Source: Desmodus rotundus (Eukaryota > Chordata > Mammalia > Chiroptera > Phyllostomidae). From it: a stretch of DNA of 64,000 nt. This document shows positions 46,491 through 58,340 of this stretch, piece by piece. The stretch spans positions 55,143,459 through 55,207,458 of the forward strand of contig NC_071392.1 in NCBI RefSeq assembly GCF_022682495.2, given 5' to 3'. Made by a program: the position numbers and the translations under genes. The notes under the pieces are model-generated. The model worked only from the letters and a program-made list of their open reading frames with translations. It had not been told where the DNA came from and ran no database searches. Numbering within the stretch: position 1 is the stretch's first letter; the number at the start of each line of letters is the position of its first letter.

Positions 46491-49090
46491 TGCCCTAAGG
46501 TCCTGAGAGAACATTGTGCATCCCCTGAGGCAGTGAGTATAGGTCCAATAATCTCCATGAAATAAGGGAAGTGAAAGAAACTGTAGAAATAAAAGATGAT
46601 TGCAGATTGATATTTCAAATATTTTTATTGTGCTATGTTTCATAATTCTATTGAGATCGAATCAAAATTACTAACATTTGACCATTTTGACCCCCAAAAT
46701 GTCACTTTTCTATGGTTGAAACTGATGTCTTATAAGAGTACAGAAGAATTTATCCTGCTTCCTTCACAAAATAGCCCTGGGGGCTAAATATGTGGAGTAG
46801 AAATATAATATAAAAGATTGTCACACTAAATGAAGTCCTCAGAGATAAGTAGTTACAAAAATGGAATAGTCATTAACATCCAACTAAATTCAACCAGTGC
46901 ATATTTTGAGAAGTTCAGTAGACCTTTCTCCATTCTTTTTAATCTAGGCCCTGTGTGCACAGTGAGGGCAATAGGATTATTAGTTGGAAAAAATAACAAA
47001 ATATTATTTAGAGTTTATGAAAAACACAATTCCCAATCAATTTAATAAAATAAACATAAAACAAATTTAAAAACACAAATTATAGTTGGATGACAAAAGA
47101 ATAAAGAATATCAAAATGAACAAAATTTTTCATTACATAAAAGCACAGAGGAAAAATTGTCATAATTTCAAATGTCTGGACAAGACTGAATAAACAAAAT
47201 TAATAAAATTTAAAAATAAATAAAAATTATTTCTGCTTATTGGGATTTAATTTTCTCTTTTTTTTCTAGTTTTCTATGTGGACTTTTACACATTTTTAAA
47301 ACTTTCTTATTTTAAAATTATGGCTTCTGACATGAGGAAAATATATTTTAAATTTAATTAATGATTTTATTTAATGAAAATAGAAGAATTTATGAAAACA
47401 AAAGAACCTTGAGAAATCACTGACTTCAACAAAGCTAATGGAGATGGTTTTATATAACTAGAATTCTAAAAATGTTTTTGAGTGTTTATGTGTGATACAT
47501 TAGAAGACTTTAGAGTTATGCCCAGAGGGTTCATCCATTTTCATATACAAGGACGTTAAATGAGTAGCTCACTCTTATAGTTAGCTCTTAAGCAGAAGCA
47601 CTAGGCCATGTGCCTTCAAAAGCCATTCCTTTTACCACTGTGATGTTTTTCTGCCTCCTGATGTATCATAGAAAATGCAGCAGATTGGGAACAAGACTAC
47701 CATTCTCATATCAGCTCTAGAGTGACTTTGTGAGTGGCTTCACCCAAGTTACTTAACTCAGGTGCCAGACCAGACTGAATATGTAGTCTAATCCTTTCTC
47801 TTACAATGAAGACCAACAGCCATCATTTCCCAAAGTACAATGTAGGGAAAGTCAAGAAGGAGACCCAAACACTCTCATACTTTCTATCAGTTGTCTAACC
47901 CCTTCTTGATTATCCTGTGGACTAAAGGGTGCAGAAGCTCACTCTTTGGGCCACATAAATAAAGTGTAGAAGTTAAAATAGCATATTGTCTTGCCAGAGT
48001 TTCCTCTGTTTTAGGACAAAGTTGCCTTTTGAATGGATCTTAGATCTAGCAGCAAGTTCATCTTTTTTCTACATGCTGTGAGATCGACATTTCCAAATAT
48101 CTTCTATGGTGAATACCATCTTAGCTAAAACTCCAGCTCTCCACTTCTACATTGTGAATATTTTTAAGTCATTTTCCAGACACCTATCTTCCCAACAGCT
48201 ACTTCAGCACCACCAATGTGTCTCCATGATGCACATTAAGGTCAAATTTAAAAATGCAACAAAATCTCAAATCATGAATCACAGATAAGAAAAGCAGATA
48301 GAACTCAATGCTGCTTTCAGCATTTTCTTATTGTGTATGTGCAGAGAAGTGGGATTGTGGGGTAAAGGAAAGGTTTAATTTTAATTGCCTTGGATTAAAC
48401 AACAGTGTGGATACATTATCTCCTTTGTTAAAAAATCAGACATTTCAACTGATTCTTCACCATTGGGTTTTCTACATTGACATTTTCCTGAAGTACTGCT
48501 GGTTTGAGATAACAGGACATATTAAGCTCATGGTGCTGGAAGATAAATAGGTTCATTGGCCCAGTGGTCTGGCTGTACAATAAATCTGTTGGAAAGTGGA
48601 CATGTAGGCCATACTCCCCTCCCTTCAGGCTGTATAATGTAATATTAATGTGGCATGGTAACTGCAGAAATGTGATGAAGAAGCCATGAAAAGTGATTTG
48701 TAACATTATTACCAAAGCAGCTAATAATGACAGGGTCAAATGGGGAGAATGGAAGGGATAGTGGGAAGGGCAGGGTGAAAACAAAATAAATGTGAGGTCT
48801 GACATACATATCCATGAAATGTGGGGATGTGGAATGTTAAACCTGACAGTGGGCATCTATTAATAACAAAGGTAATTAGTGAAGATAGTTGTGGCAATCA
48901 GAATTTCATAAATGGCAGCTCAACTTAAGAAAAGTACCAAGAGAACATTTAAAAAGTAGTAAGGGGAAAAGGGTCAGATGTATAGTGACAGGAGATTTGA
49001 TTTTGGGTGGTGAGCACACAACACAATATATACAGATGATATATGGTAGAACTGTGCACATGATACAGAATCCCCAGCCTATACTGTTAT
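46491..49090. other. no gene recognised; possible MIR trace at 47690-47765
   Basis: AT-rich. At 47690-47765 'tgactttgtgagtggcttcacccaagttacttaac' resembles a MIR core. A 142-codon minus frame at 48428-48856 is not recognised as any family and has no supporting signal. Confidence 0.45.
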
Positions 49091-49490
49091 GGAACAGCTG
49101 TGGAGGTCCAATTGCCTGCAGCCAAGAAGTGTGACTCCCAATGCCATAGTTGAGTGAAAAGGAAAGGAATTGTTTATTTAAAAGTTATACAGAGTTTTAA
49201 AAGTTATTTAAAAGTCACACTCCTTGTTAAACAACCACAGACACACAGTCCTGCCTCCCTTTGCCAGATCAGGCCAGGTTCAGAGTATGCCAGTCATAGG
49301 TACCATCTTTTAGAAAAACAGAAGTATGGGACTGTGTGTATCCTCCCAGGATTGTCTTGGAGGGGAACACTCTGTACATAAGTAAGTTCCAGCTCCTGCT
49401 CCCATGAAAGGGGAAGGGATTACAAACAAAGGCTTGGATACTAGAAGGATGGAATTATTGGGGATCACCTTACAGTCTGTCCATCACAAG
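49091..49490 (-). mobile_element. LTR (same family as 27031-27713)
   Basis: Shares the 'tgaaaaggaaaggaattgtttatttaaaagttatacag' block (in altered length) with the LTR in the ERV gag, and the following CTTTGCCAGATCAGGCC block. Minus-strand poly-A signal 'ttaaataaac'. Right end near 'cttacagtctgtccatca'. Confidence 0.68.
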
Positions 49491-49561
49491 GATGAAATGA
49501 AAATATTTTCAGATAAACAAAAACTGAGCTTATAAATAATAAATCTTCATTAAAGTAGGAG

Positions 49562-51793
49562 AGACCCAAGATGGCGGAAGAGTAAAGAGTAAGTTATACT
49601 AACCTCCTACCAGGACCAATCTGGAATTACAACTAAATTGCAGGGAAATCATCCAGAATAAACAACTGAACAATAACAGGAGAGAAGCATTATAACCACG
49701 GACAGACAGAAGGAACAACTTCACCAGTGACTGGTATGGAGTGCAGAGGAGACACAAGAAGGCTGGCTGGGCTCCCACAGCTGGTAGCTGAAGTGCCAGA
49801 GGAATATTTCAGTGGCATGGGGACGTCCCCCTGAGAAGTGAGGGGTCTAAATCCCAAGCTGAGCACCCAAGCCTACAGCACCAGAGCCCAAAAATAACCC
49901 AGATAACATACAGCTGTGAAAAGTGGCAGGGTTTCTCTCTGCCGGGCACAGATTGTTGGATTCACAAATAACCTCTTAAAGGGCTAACACATAAAATTTC
50001 ATTTGCAGCCACTTACCCTGATCTCTGCACAGAAAGGGGCAGAGTGGGCTAGAAACACTTGAGAAGAGACTGAAGACTGTGGCTTTGGGAGAGAACTGAG
50101 AGAGCGGCCACCAGAATCCTGGTGTTGAGTCATCCCCCATACTGCAGGATCCATCTTGCTCAGGCAGACCATTCCCCACTGAGGGACATCAGCCTGTGGG
50201 AAAACAATACCTTACCCACAGGAATTACTCTGCCCCATTCTGAGGTGCTTAAGCCTGACTGCTGATTACAGAATGACTAGATTAAGACCTGAAGGAGTCA
50301 GCCATAGACTGTAGACACCTGGTAGTCTCAAACAGGCTGCCTAAGGCCAGATTGGGACACCATCTAACATCACCAGAGGTAGATCAAGAAAGAAAAAACA
50401 GTGGTAAATACTAGATGCTACCGAGATGAATTCCACCACAGTCTTCTTCATGATTTATGATATTTTCTCTCCTGCATAGCTTTTTAACATTCCTTTCTCA
50501 TCCTTCAAGTTTGTGCATAGTAAGTCACTAGCTTTACATTATAGTTTATTTCAAATCTCATATCTTTCTCCTCCTATCTGTTACCGCATTTTACCTTCTT
50601 CTTTCCTCTTCTAGTTTTTGTTTTAAATTTTCTCTCTTGGTACAACATATTTTCATTCCACACTCCTATTTCCCACCCCCTATCCTCTCAAAACAGTTTT
50701 TTCTTGTCATTGGCCATCTCACATTCTTCAACATGCTCTTAAAAATATCTTCATTCTCTCTCTACCTTTATCAATCGTTGCTCATTGGTTGTGGATAGGG
50801 GGGTTGTTGCATTTCTTCCATTTTAGATTTAAATCTTCATTGTTTTGATGTTTCAAATTTTACCATTGCCTTCTTCTACTGCATTCTGCCTTCCTCCTGC
50901 CCTTTCCATTTGTGACCTCAAATTTTAATTATTCCTGATCTTAGCCTGGTTTTCATCCCTCACTCATAGTATTCCTTCTCCCTCTATCCTCACAAAATGA
51001 CTTCCCTTTCCTCTAGACATCTCTTTATCCTTTCTTTCTGTCTTTTTCCCCTCTTATTCCCACCTATATTAATCTTAGCTCATTTGTTGTTGGTAGTTCA
51101 GTAGCAGATCTTTTTCTCCAATTTAGTTCCTATTTTTTTAATTTATTTACTTATTTTTTCCTTTCTCTTTCTCACTATATATTTTTTAATGTCCGTTTAA
51201 ACCTAATACTATATGCTCCCCTTCTCTTGCTCCATTCTGCTTTCTTCATTCCCTTTTTTATTTACAATGTAAATTTTACCTACTTTCTCTCTCCACCTTG
51301 CCCCAATTCCCTAGTCTTAAAACTCCTCCTTCTACTTTCTCCAAATTATTTTTTCTTTCAGTTAGTCATCTCTTAGTCATCTCAGTCATATTCATTTCTT
51401 CTTTCTTATAATAGTCTTAAACTCTTTACATCCTTATTAATACTGGTTCATATGCTGTCGATAGTGTGATTGTGGGTGTGGGTTTGTTTCTTGAGCTGTG
51501 TGGTTTTGTTCTGGCAATACCTGAACAACAGCATACAAGATGTGATGGGTGAAATGACTCTTAGTCAGCTAGCTAGAGGGAAGAACCCTCCAAAGAATGA
51601 CCTAAAAACAATCAAATCCCTATTACACTAGAGAGCCATCATAAATTGCATAAAGGCATCCCAAAGGCATCAAGTTCAGGAGATCAAGGAGACTGCACCA
51701 CTGAGTCACACATGTCTCTTAGCATAGAAGGTCACACAACAAAGACAGGGAGTCAAAGGAGATCAACCTAAGAAACAGAAGCAAACAAGAAGA
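49562..51793 (+). promoter_or_regulatory. L1 5' UTR (relict internal promoter)
   Basis: Starts 'cccaagatggcggaagag', the usual L1 5' end with its GATGGCGG (YY1-like) box at about 49571. A pyrimidine-rich stretch spans 50440-51470. In other L1s this zone is the internal promoter; activity is not inferable. Confidence 0.65.
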
Positions 51794-52929
51794 GTGTCTA
51801 AAATGGAGAGACAAAGAAACAACACACAATTGAAAGGAAAGGAGGAATCCTCAGAAAGAGAGTTACATGAAATTCAGACAAGTAAACTATCAGACACTGA
51901 GTTCAAAATAATGGTTATAAAGAAGTTCAATGATTTCAGTGAAAACTACAAAATACTACTGGGAAGCTACAAGGAACTTACTGTGAACTACAACACCATG
52001 AAAAAGGACATAGAAACTTCAATAAGAGCCAGGAGGAAATGAAGGATACAATTTCCGAGTTGAAGAACACAGTAGAAGGAGTTAAAATCAGGTCAGATGA
52101 AGCAGAGAATCAAATTAGCAAGCTGGTGGACAAGGTGAAAAATATTCCCACACAGAGCAACAAAATGAAAAACGGCTCACGTTCCAGCCAAGATGGAGGC
52201 ATAGGTAGACACACTGTGACTCCTCACACAACCAAAAGAAGGACAACAATTTAAAATCAAAAAACAACCAGAACTGACAGAAAATCAAACTGTATGGCAG
52301 TCCAACAACCAAGAAGATTAAGAAGAAACATTCATCCATACCAGTAGGAGGGGCGGAGATGGGCAGCCGGGATGAAAAGGACTCACAGCAAGGTGGCAAC
52401 TGGCAGACCCAGGAGGTGGCGGATTGTGGAATGGGGTGGGCCAGGCTGCAGCTAGAACACCCCACAGGGAGGTGGCTGGCAGACCCTGCAGCCCCACATT
52501 TGCAAATAGATAAACTGGGAGGAACAGCAGGGGAGCGAAGCAGACTGCGCAACCCAGGGCTCCAGCGTGGGGAAATAAAGCCTCAAACCTCTGATTGAAA
52601 ACACCTGTGGAGGTTAAGGTAGCAGGAGGAGAAACTCCCAGCCTCACAGGAGAGTTCATTGCAGAGACCCACAGAGGTCTGCAGTGTGCACAAGCCATTC
52701 ACTCAGGAATCAACACCAGAAGAGCCCAATTTGATTGTGGGTAGCAGAGGCAGTGACTGAAATCTGGCAGAGAGTGGAGCAAGCACCTTTCCTCCCTCTC
52801 GGCCCTTCCCCCACATACAGCATCACAGCACAGCCACCAGCATTACCCTGCCCCAGTGAACACCTAAGGCTCTGCCCCTTTACATAACAGGCACTCCAAG
52901 GGAAAAAAAAAAAAAAAAAAAAGGCCCAA

Positions 52930-53757
52930 ATGAAAGAACAGATCAAAGCTCCAGAAAAAACACAACTAAGCAACAAAGACATAGCCAACCTATCAGATGC
53001 ACAGTTCAAAACACTGGTAATCAGGAAGCTCACAGAATTGGTTGAATTTGGTCACCAATTAGATGAAAAAATGAAGGCTATCCTAAGAGAAACAAAGGAA
53101 AATGGACAGGGAACAAATAGTGATGCGAAGGAAACTGGGACTCAAATCAATGGTGTGGGCCAGAAGGAAGAAACATTCAACCAGAAAAGAATGAAGAAAC
53201 AAGAATTCACAAACATGAGGAGAGGCTTAGGAACCTCCAGGACATCTTGAAACATTCCAACATCCAAATTATAGGGGTGCCAGAAGGAGAAGAGGAAGAG
53301 CAAAAAAACTGAAAACTTATTAGAACAAATAATGAGGAACTTCCCTAATCTTCCCTAATCAAAGGAAATAGACTTCCAGGAAGTCCAGGAAGCTCAGAGA
53401 GTCCCAAAGAGGCTGGATCCAAGGAGGTACACACCAAGGCACATCATAATTACATTACCCAAGATTAAACAGGAGAGAATCTTAGAAGCAGGAAGAGAAA
53501 GGGACACAGTTACCTACAAAGGAGTTCCCATAAGACTGTCAGCTGATTTCTCAAAAGAGACCTTACAAGCAAGAAGGGGGTGGAAAGAAGTATTTGAAGT
53601 CAGGAAAGCTAAGGACCTACATCTAAGATTGCTCTACCCAGCAAAGCTATCATTTAGAATGGAAGGGAAGATAAAGTGCTTCTCAGATAAGGTCAAGTAA
53701 AAGGAGTTCATCATCACCAAGCCATTATTATATGAAATGTTAAAGGGATTTATCTAA
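52930..53757 (+). pseudogene. HAL1 copy 3 ORF1, frameshifted
   Basis: Starts with the same MKEQIKAPEK as copy 2 and stays open for about 80 codons; a frame change near 53175 ('EETFNQKRMK') follows. Further damage includes 'ttccctaatcttccctaatc' at 53341-53360, a 10-bp tandem duplication. The C-terminal domain is recognisable to the stop at 53755-53757. Copies 2 and 3 share the A-run just before the start, so they form one subfamily. Confidence 0.85.
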
Positions 53758-54140
53758 GAAAAAGAAGATAAAAGATATGAACAGTAAAAATGACAGCAAA
53801 CTCACAGTTATTAACAACTACACCTAAAACAAAAACAAAAGCAAACTAAGTGAACAACTAGAACAGGAAGAGAACCACAGAAATGGAGATCACATGGAGG
53901 GTTATCAATGGGGGAGTGGGAGAGGGAGAGTGGGGGGAAAGGTACAGAGAATAAGTAGCATAAATGGTAGGTAGAAAATAGACAGGGGGAGGGTAAAAAT
54001 AGTATAGGAAATGTAGAAGCCAAAGAACTTATACGTATGACCCATGGACATGAACTATAGGGTGGGAATGTGGGAGGGAGGGAGTGGGCAGAATGGAGTG
54101 GAGTGAAGGGGGGGAAATGGGACAACTGTAATAACATAAT

Positions 54141-54729
54141 TGTGGGGAACTGTTCCAGGCATGGGAAATGTGGCTCAGCCCCCACTCGGAAAAGCCAGTG
54201 GGGAGCGAGGTTGGCAGACAGGACCCATGTCCATGGATAAGTTCTCCAGTGGGAAATCAGGCCTGCATTGTATCTTGACTGCTATGAGACTTGCTCTTGC
54301 TAAAACTCCCCCACCCTGAGGCAAACAAATGTTTACTGAGTATCTTTATCTTCCTAAAATCCGGGCTAGACCTTCCAGGTATGGAACCTAGCAGTTTTTG
54401 ACCACTTTTCCCTTTACATTGCAAATATCCTCCTTTGATGTATTCAGTGACACACTCTCCTTTGTCTGCAAAAGATAACCACCCAAAACAAACCTTTGCA
54501 TAGTGAAGGAGGACCTTCTTTGATGTAAGGGGCCTAGAAAAACAATAAAAGCCGGTCAAGGCAAAGGTCAAGTGCTACCCTCTTGAGGGAGTGGCCGAGG
54601 TGCTCAGAGGCCCTCTCCTCTTGAGAGAGTGACCATGCCACCCCTTTTCCCCCCACAGGATCTCTGTAGTCAGTGTGTATTTGAATGCTGCTACCACAAC
54701 GGATCCTGCGGGCTAGGATTCGCATTACA
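54141..54729 (+). mobile_element. solo LTR, 589 bp, in HAL1 copy 3 tail
   Basis: TGTGGGGAACTG...CGCATTACA with 4-bp target duplications TAAT at 54137-54140 and 54730-54733; their removal restores the HAL1 tail 'cataatcaataaa'. AATAAA lies at 54544-54549. It is related over most of its length to the minus-strand LTR at 63372-63945. The 4-bp duplication is typical of class I ERVs. Confidence 0.92.
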
Positions 54730-55664
54730 TAATCAATAAATATATTTTTTTTTTAAAGAAAAAGGTCTCAAACAGATTGAAGGAGGTTTAAGGGAGCTGT
54801 AGCATGACATCAAACATAATAATATCCATATCATAGGAATACTAGAAGGAGAAGAAGAACAAGGCATAGAAAACCTGTTTGAAAAAGTAATGACAGAAAA
54901 CTTTCCTAATTTAATGAGAGACAAAGTCACACAAGTCCAGGAAACATACAGGGTCCCAATCAAGATGAATCCAAAGGGGCCCACTCGAAGACATATCATA
55001 AGAAAAATGGCAAAATTGAAAACAAAGAGAGAATATTAAAAACAAGGGAAAAACAGCTAGTAATATACAAGGGAGCCCTGACAAGGCTAGCAGTTGATTA
55101 CTCAACAGAAACACTATAGGCCTGAAGGGAATGGCAAGAAATATTCCAAGTAATGAAAAGCAAAGGCCTACAACCAAGACTAATCTACCCAGCATGACTC
55201 TTACTTAAAGTGGAAGGTGAAATAAGGAGTTCGCTAGAAAAAAAAGGCTAAAAGAACACATATCCACCAAACCAGCATTGCAACAGATGCTAAAGGGACT
55301 GCTTTAAGAAGATGAAGAAAAAGAGTGAAAGAGATAGAGAGGAACACAGGTACAAAGGGGAAAAATGACAACAAATAAGTATCTGTCAATAATAACCTAA
55401 ATGTAAATGGATTAAATGTTCCAATCAAAACACACAGGGTAATTGAATGGATAAGAGAACATGACCCACATATATGCTATCTACAAGAACCCATCTCAGA
55501 ACAAAAGATCTACATTGACTCAAAGTGAAGGGATAGAAAAACATATTCCAAGCAAATTACATGAAAAGAAAGCTGATGTAGCAATATTCATATCAGACAA
55601 AATAGATTTCAAAACAAAGGTCATAAAAAGAGACAAAGGAAGACACTATATAGTACTTAAGGGA

Positions 55665-55875
55665 GCTCTTGCTAATGTGGCTCAGTGGATTAAGGATTGG
55701 CCTGAGAATCAAAAGGTCACCAGTTTGATTCTTAGTCAGGGCATATGCCTGGGTTGCAGGCCAGGTCCCCAGTAGGAGAAGTGTGAGAGGCAACCACACA
55801 TTGCTGTTTCTCTTCCTCTCTTTCTCCCTCCTTTCCCCGCTCTCTAAAATAAATAAATAAATAATCTTTCAAAAA
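55665..55875 (+). mobile_element. Ves-type SINE (best preserved)
   Basis: 'gctcttgctaatgtggctcagtgg' head, B-box region 'ccagtttgattcttagtcaggg' at 55720-55742, 'tgggttgcaggccaggtccc' and 'agaggcaaccacacattg', ending in a CT-rich and (AAAT)n tail. 11-bp target duplications tacttaaggga lie at 55654-55664 and 55876-55886. Confidence 0.95.
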
Positions 55876-56437
55876 TACTTAAGGGAACAATCCATCAAGA
55901 AGATATAAACTTTGTAAATATATATGCACCAACATAGGAGCACCAAAGTATATAAGGTAAATCTTGGAGGACTTCAAGAAAGATACCCATACCAACACAG
56001 TTATACTAGGGAATTATAACACCCCAATTGTCAATGATGGAAAGATTTTTTCCAAGTAAAGAATCAACAAGGATACTACAGCATTGAAAAAAAAAAAAAA
56101 CCCCACCATTGATCAAATGAATTTAATTGATACATACACAGAATTTAACCCAAAAGAAGCAAAATATACATTCTTTTCAAATGCACATGGTACATTTTCA
56201 AAAATAGACCACATGGTAGGTCACAAAACAAGCCACAACAAACTCAAGAAAATTGAAATCATATCAATCATCTTCTCAGATCACAATGGCTAGAAATAGA
56301 AATGAACCACAAAGAAAAAACTCAAAAACATTCAAACTAATGGAGATTGCATAACATGCTATTAAATAATGAATGGGTTAACAAGACCAAGGAAGAAATA
56401 AAAAAGTTACTACTGGGAGCAAATGAAAGTCAACACA

Positions 56438-58340
56438 GAGGAGAACCAAAATGGCGGCGTAGGTAGACACACTGTGCCTCCTCGCACAACCAGAACTGAC
56501 AGAAAGTCTAACAGCAAGGAAGTCCGACACCAAGTAGATAAAAAAGAAACATACATCCAAACCGGTAGTAGGGGCGGAGACGGGCACTGGCTCAGAGAGG
56601 ACTCACGTGGCCATGGCGGGACCAAGACTGGCGGAGTGTAGGACGACCACTAGCAGACCCTGCGGCCCCACATTCCTGCACATATAAACTGGGACGAACT
56701 GCAAGGAGCAGCGAAGCAGACTGCTTAACCCAGGGCTCCATCGCGGGGAAATAAAACCTCAAACCTCTGATTGAAAACACCAGTGGGTGTTGGTGCGGCA
56801 GCAGGAGAGACTCCCAGCCTCACAGGAGAGGTCATTGGAGAGACCCACAGGGGCCTAGAGCGTGCACAAGTCCACCCACTCGGGAACCAGCACCAGAGGG
56901 GCCCAATTTGATTGTGGGTAGCGGAGTGAAAGACTGAAATCTGGTGAAGAGTGGAGCGGGTGCCATTGCTCCCTCTCTGCCCCTCCCCCATGTACAGAGC
57001 CACAGCGCAGCCACCAGTGTTACCCCGCCCTGGTGAACACCTAAGGATCCACCCCTTAAAGTAACAGATGTGCCAACACACACACACACAAAAATGGCCC
57101 AAATGACAGAACACTTCAAAGCTCCAGAAAAAAATACAACTAAGCGAGGAAGAGATAGCCAACCTATCAGATGCACAGTTCAAAACACTGGTTATTAAGA
57201 TGCTCACAGAATTGGTTGAATTTGTTCAAAAACTAGATGAAAAAATGAAGCCTATGCCAAGAGAAACAAAGGAAAATGTACAGGGAACCAATAGTGATGC
57301 GAAGGAAACTGGGACTCAAATCAATGGTGTGGGCCAGAAGGAAGAAAGAAACATCCAACCAGAAAAGAATGAAGAAACAAGAATTCAGAAAAATGAGCAG
57401 AGGCTTAGGAACCTCCAGGACATCTTGAAACATTCCAACATCCAAATTATAGGGGTGCCAGAAGGAGAAGACGAAGAACAAAAAATTGAAAACTTATTTG
57501 GACAAATAATGAAGGAGAACTTCCTCAGTCTGGCAAAGGAAATAGACTTCCAGGAAGTCCAGGAAGCTCAGAGAGTCCCAAAGAAGCTGGACCCAAGGAG
57601 GAACACACCAAGGCACATCATAATTACATTACCCAAGATTAAAGAAAAGGAGAGAATCTTAAAAGCAGCAAGAGAAAAGGACACAGTTACCTACAAAGGA
57701 GTTCCCATAAGACTGTCAGCTGATTTCTCAAAAGAGACCTTACAGGCAAGAAGGGACTGGCAAGAAGTATTCCAAGTCATGAAAGGCAAGGTCCTACATC
57801 CAAGATTACTGTATCCAGCAAAGCTATCATTTAGAATGAAAGGGCAGATAAAGTGCTTCTCAGATAAGTTCAAGTTAAAGGAATTCATCATCACCAAGCC
57901 CTTATTCTATGAAATGTTAAAGGGACTTATCTAAGAAAAAGAAGATCAAAAATATGAACAGTAAAAATGACAGCAAACTCACAGTTATTAACAACCACAC
58001 CTAAAACAAAAACAAAAGCAAACTAAGCGAACAACTAGAACAGAAACAGAACCACAGAAATGGAGATCACATGGAGGGTTATCAATAGGGGAGTGGGAGA
58101 GGGAGAGAGGGGGGAAAGGTACAGAGAATAAATAGCATAAACGATAGGTGGAAAATAGACAGGGGGAGGGTAAGAATAGTGTAGGAAATGTAGAGCCAAA
58201 GAACTTATAAGTATGACCCATGGACATGAACTATAGGGTGGGAATATGGGAGGGGTGGGTGTGCAGGATGGAGTTGAGTGAAGGGGCGGAAATGGGACAA
58301 CTGTAATAGCATAATCAATAAATATATCAAAAAAAAAAAA
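56438..58340 (+). mobile_element. HAL1 copy 4, inserted in L1 ORF2
   Basis: Complete 1.9-kb element: 5' UTR, ORF1 (57094-57934), 3' UTR, poly-A. Perfect 13-bp target duplications gaaagtcaacaca at 56425-56437 and 58341-58353. Same subfamily as copy 1 (ATGGCCCAAATGACAGAACA start, short (CA)n before it). No ORF2. Confidence 0.95.
57094..57934 (+). pseudogene. HAL1 copy 4 ORF1, one-base frameshift near the start
   Basis: Start ATG at 57094 and stop at 57932-57934. The distance is one base more than a multiple of three: an A-run at about 57128 has seven A where copy 1 has six. The frame after it is open for 244 codons from the ATG at 57200 to the stop. RNA-recognition ('IQIIGVPEGEDEEQKIENLF') and C-terminal ('LYPAKLSFRMKGQIKCFSDK') domains are intact. 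Only this one A-run change separates the copy from a full 279-residue frame. Confidence 0.88.

Larger units (their letters stand above)
52180..54757 (+). mobile_element. HAL1 copy 3, inserted in L1 ORF1
   Basis: 5' UTR from 'ttccagccaagatggaggca', ORF1 (52930-53757), 3' UTR and poly-A. Imperfect 13-bp target duplications at 52167-52179 and 54758-54770 (two mismatches) cut the host L1 ORF1. Its 3' end is split by a solo LTR at 54141-54729. No ORF2. Confidence 0.9.
51794..55310 (+). pseudogene. L1 ORF1, split by HAL1 copy 3
   Basis: The N-terminal part (51794-52042, then a shifted frame 52039-52166) encodes 'LSDTEFKIMVIKKFNDFSEN' and a helix-prone charged region. After the insertion the RNA-recognition and C-terminal domains resume near 54800 ('IHIIGILEGEEEQGIENLFE') to about 55305. 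A frameshift near 52040 and stops downstream break it. It is related to, but clearly diverged from, the HAL1 ORF1s. Confidence 0.82.

Noticed and set aside
48428..48856. A 142-codon minus frame with hydrophobic runs
   Set aside because: No family resemblance, no promoter or splice context, AT-rich non-coding surroundings. Likely chance.
53811..54185. Recurring P/S/F-rich minus frames at HAL1 3' UTRs (also 57988-58352 and 15791-15979)
   Set aside because: They are the reverse of the G-rich HAL1 3' UTR and are low-complexity; not genes.
55665..55740. tRNA gene
   Set aside because: The tRNA-like region is the 5' part of a Ves SINE between target duplications, followed by a SINE body and tail; it is not a stand-alone tRNA gene.
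56725..57207. A 160-codon minus frame, with similar frames opposite the other HAL1 5' UTRs (10351-10749, 52318-52698)
   Set aside because: All are antisense to the HAL1 5' UTR. Their recurrence reflects repeat homology and GC-rich sequence, not an antisense gene; no start context or conserved protein pattern was seen.
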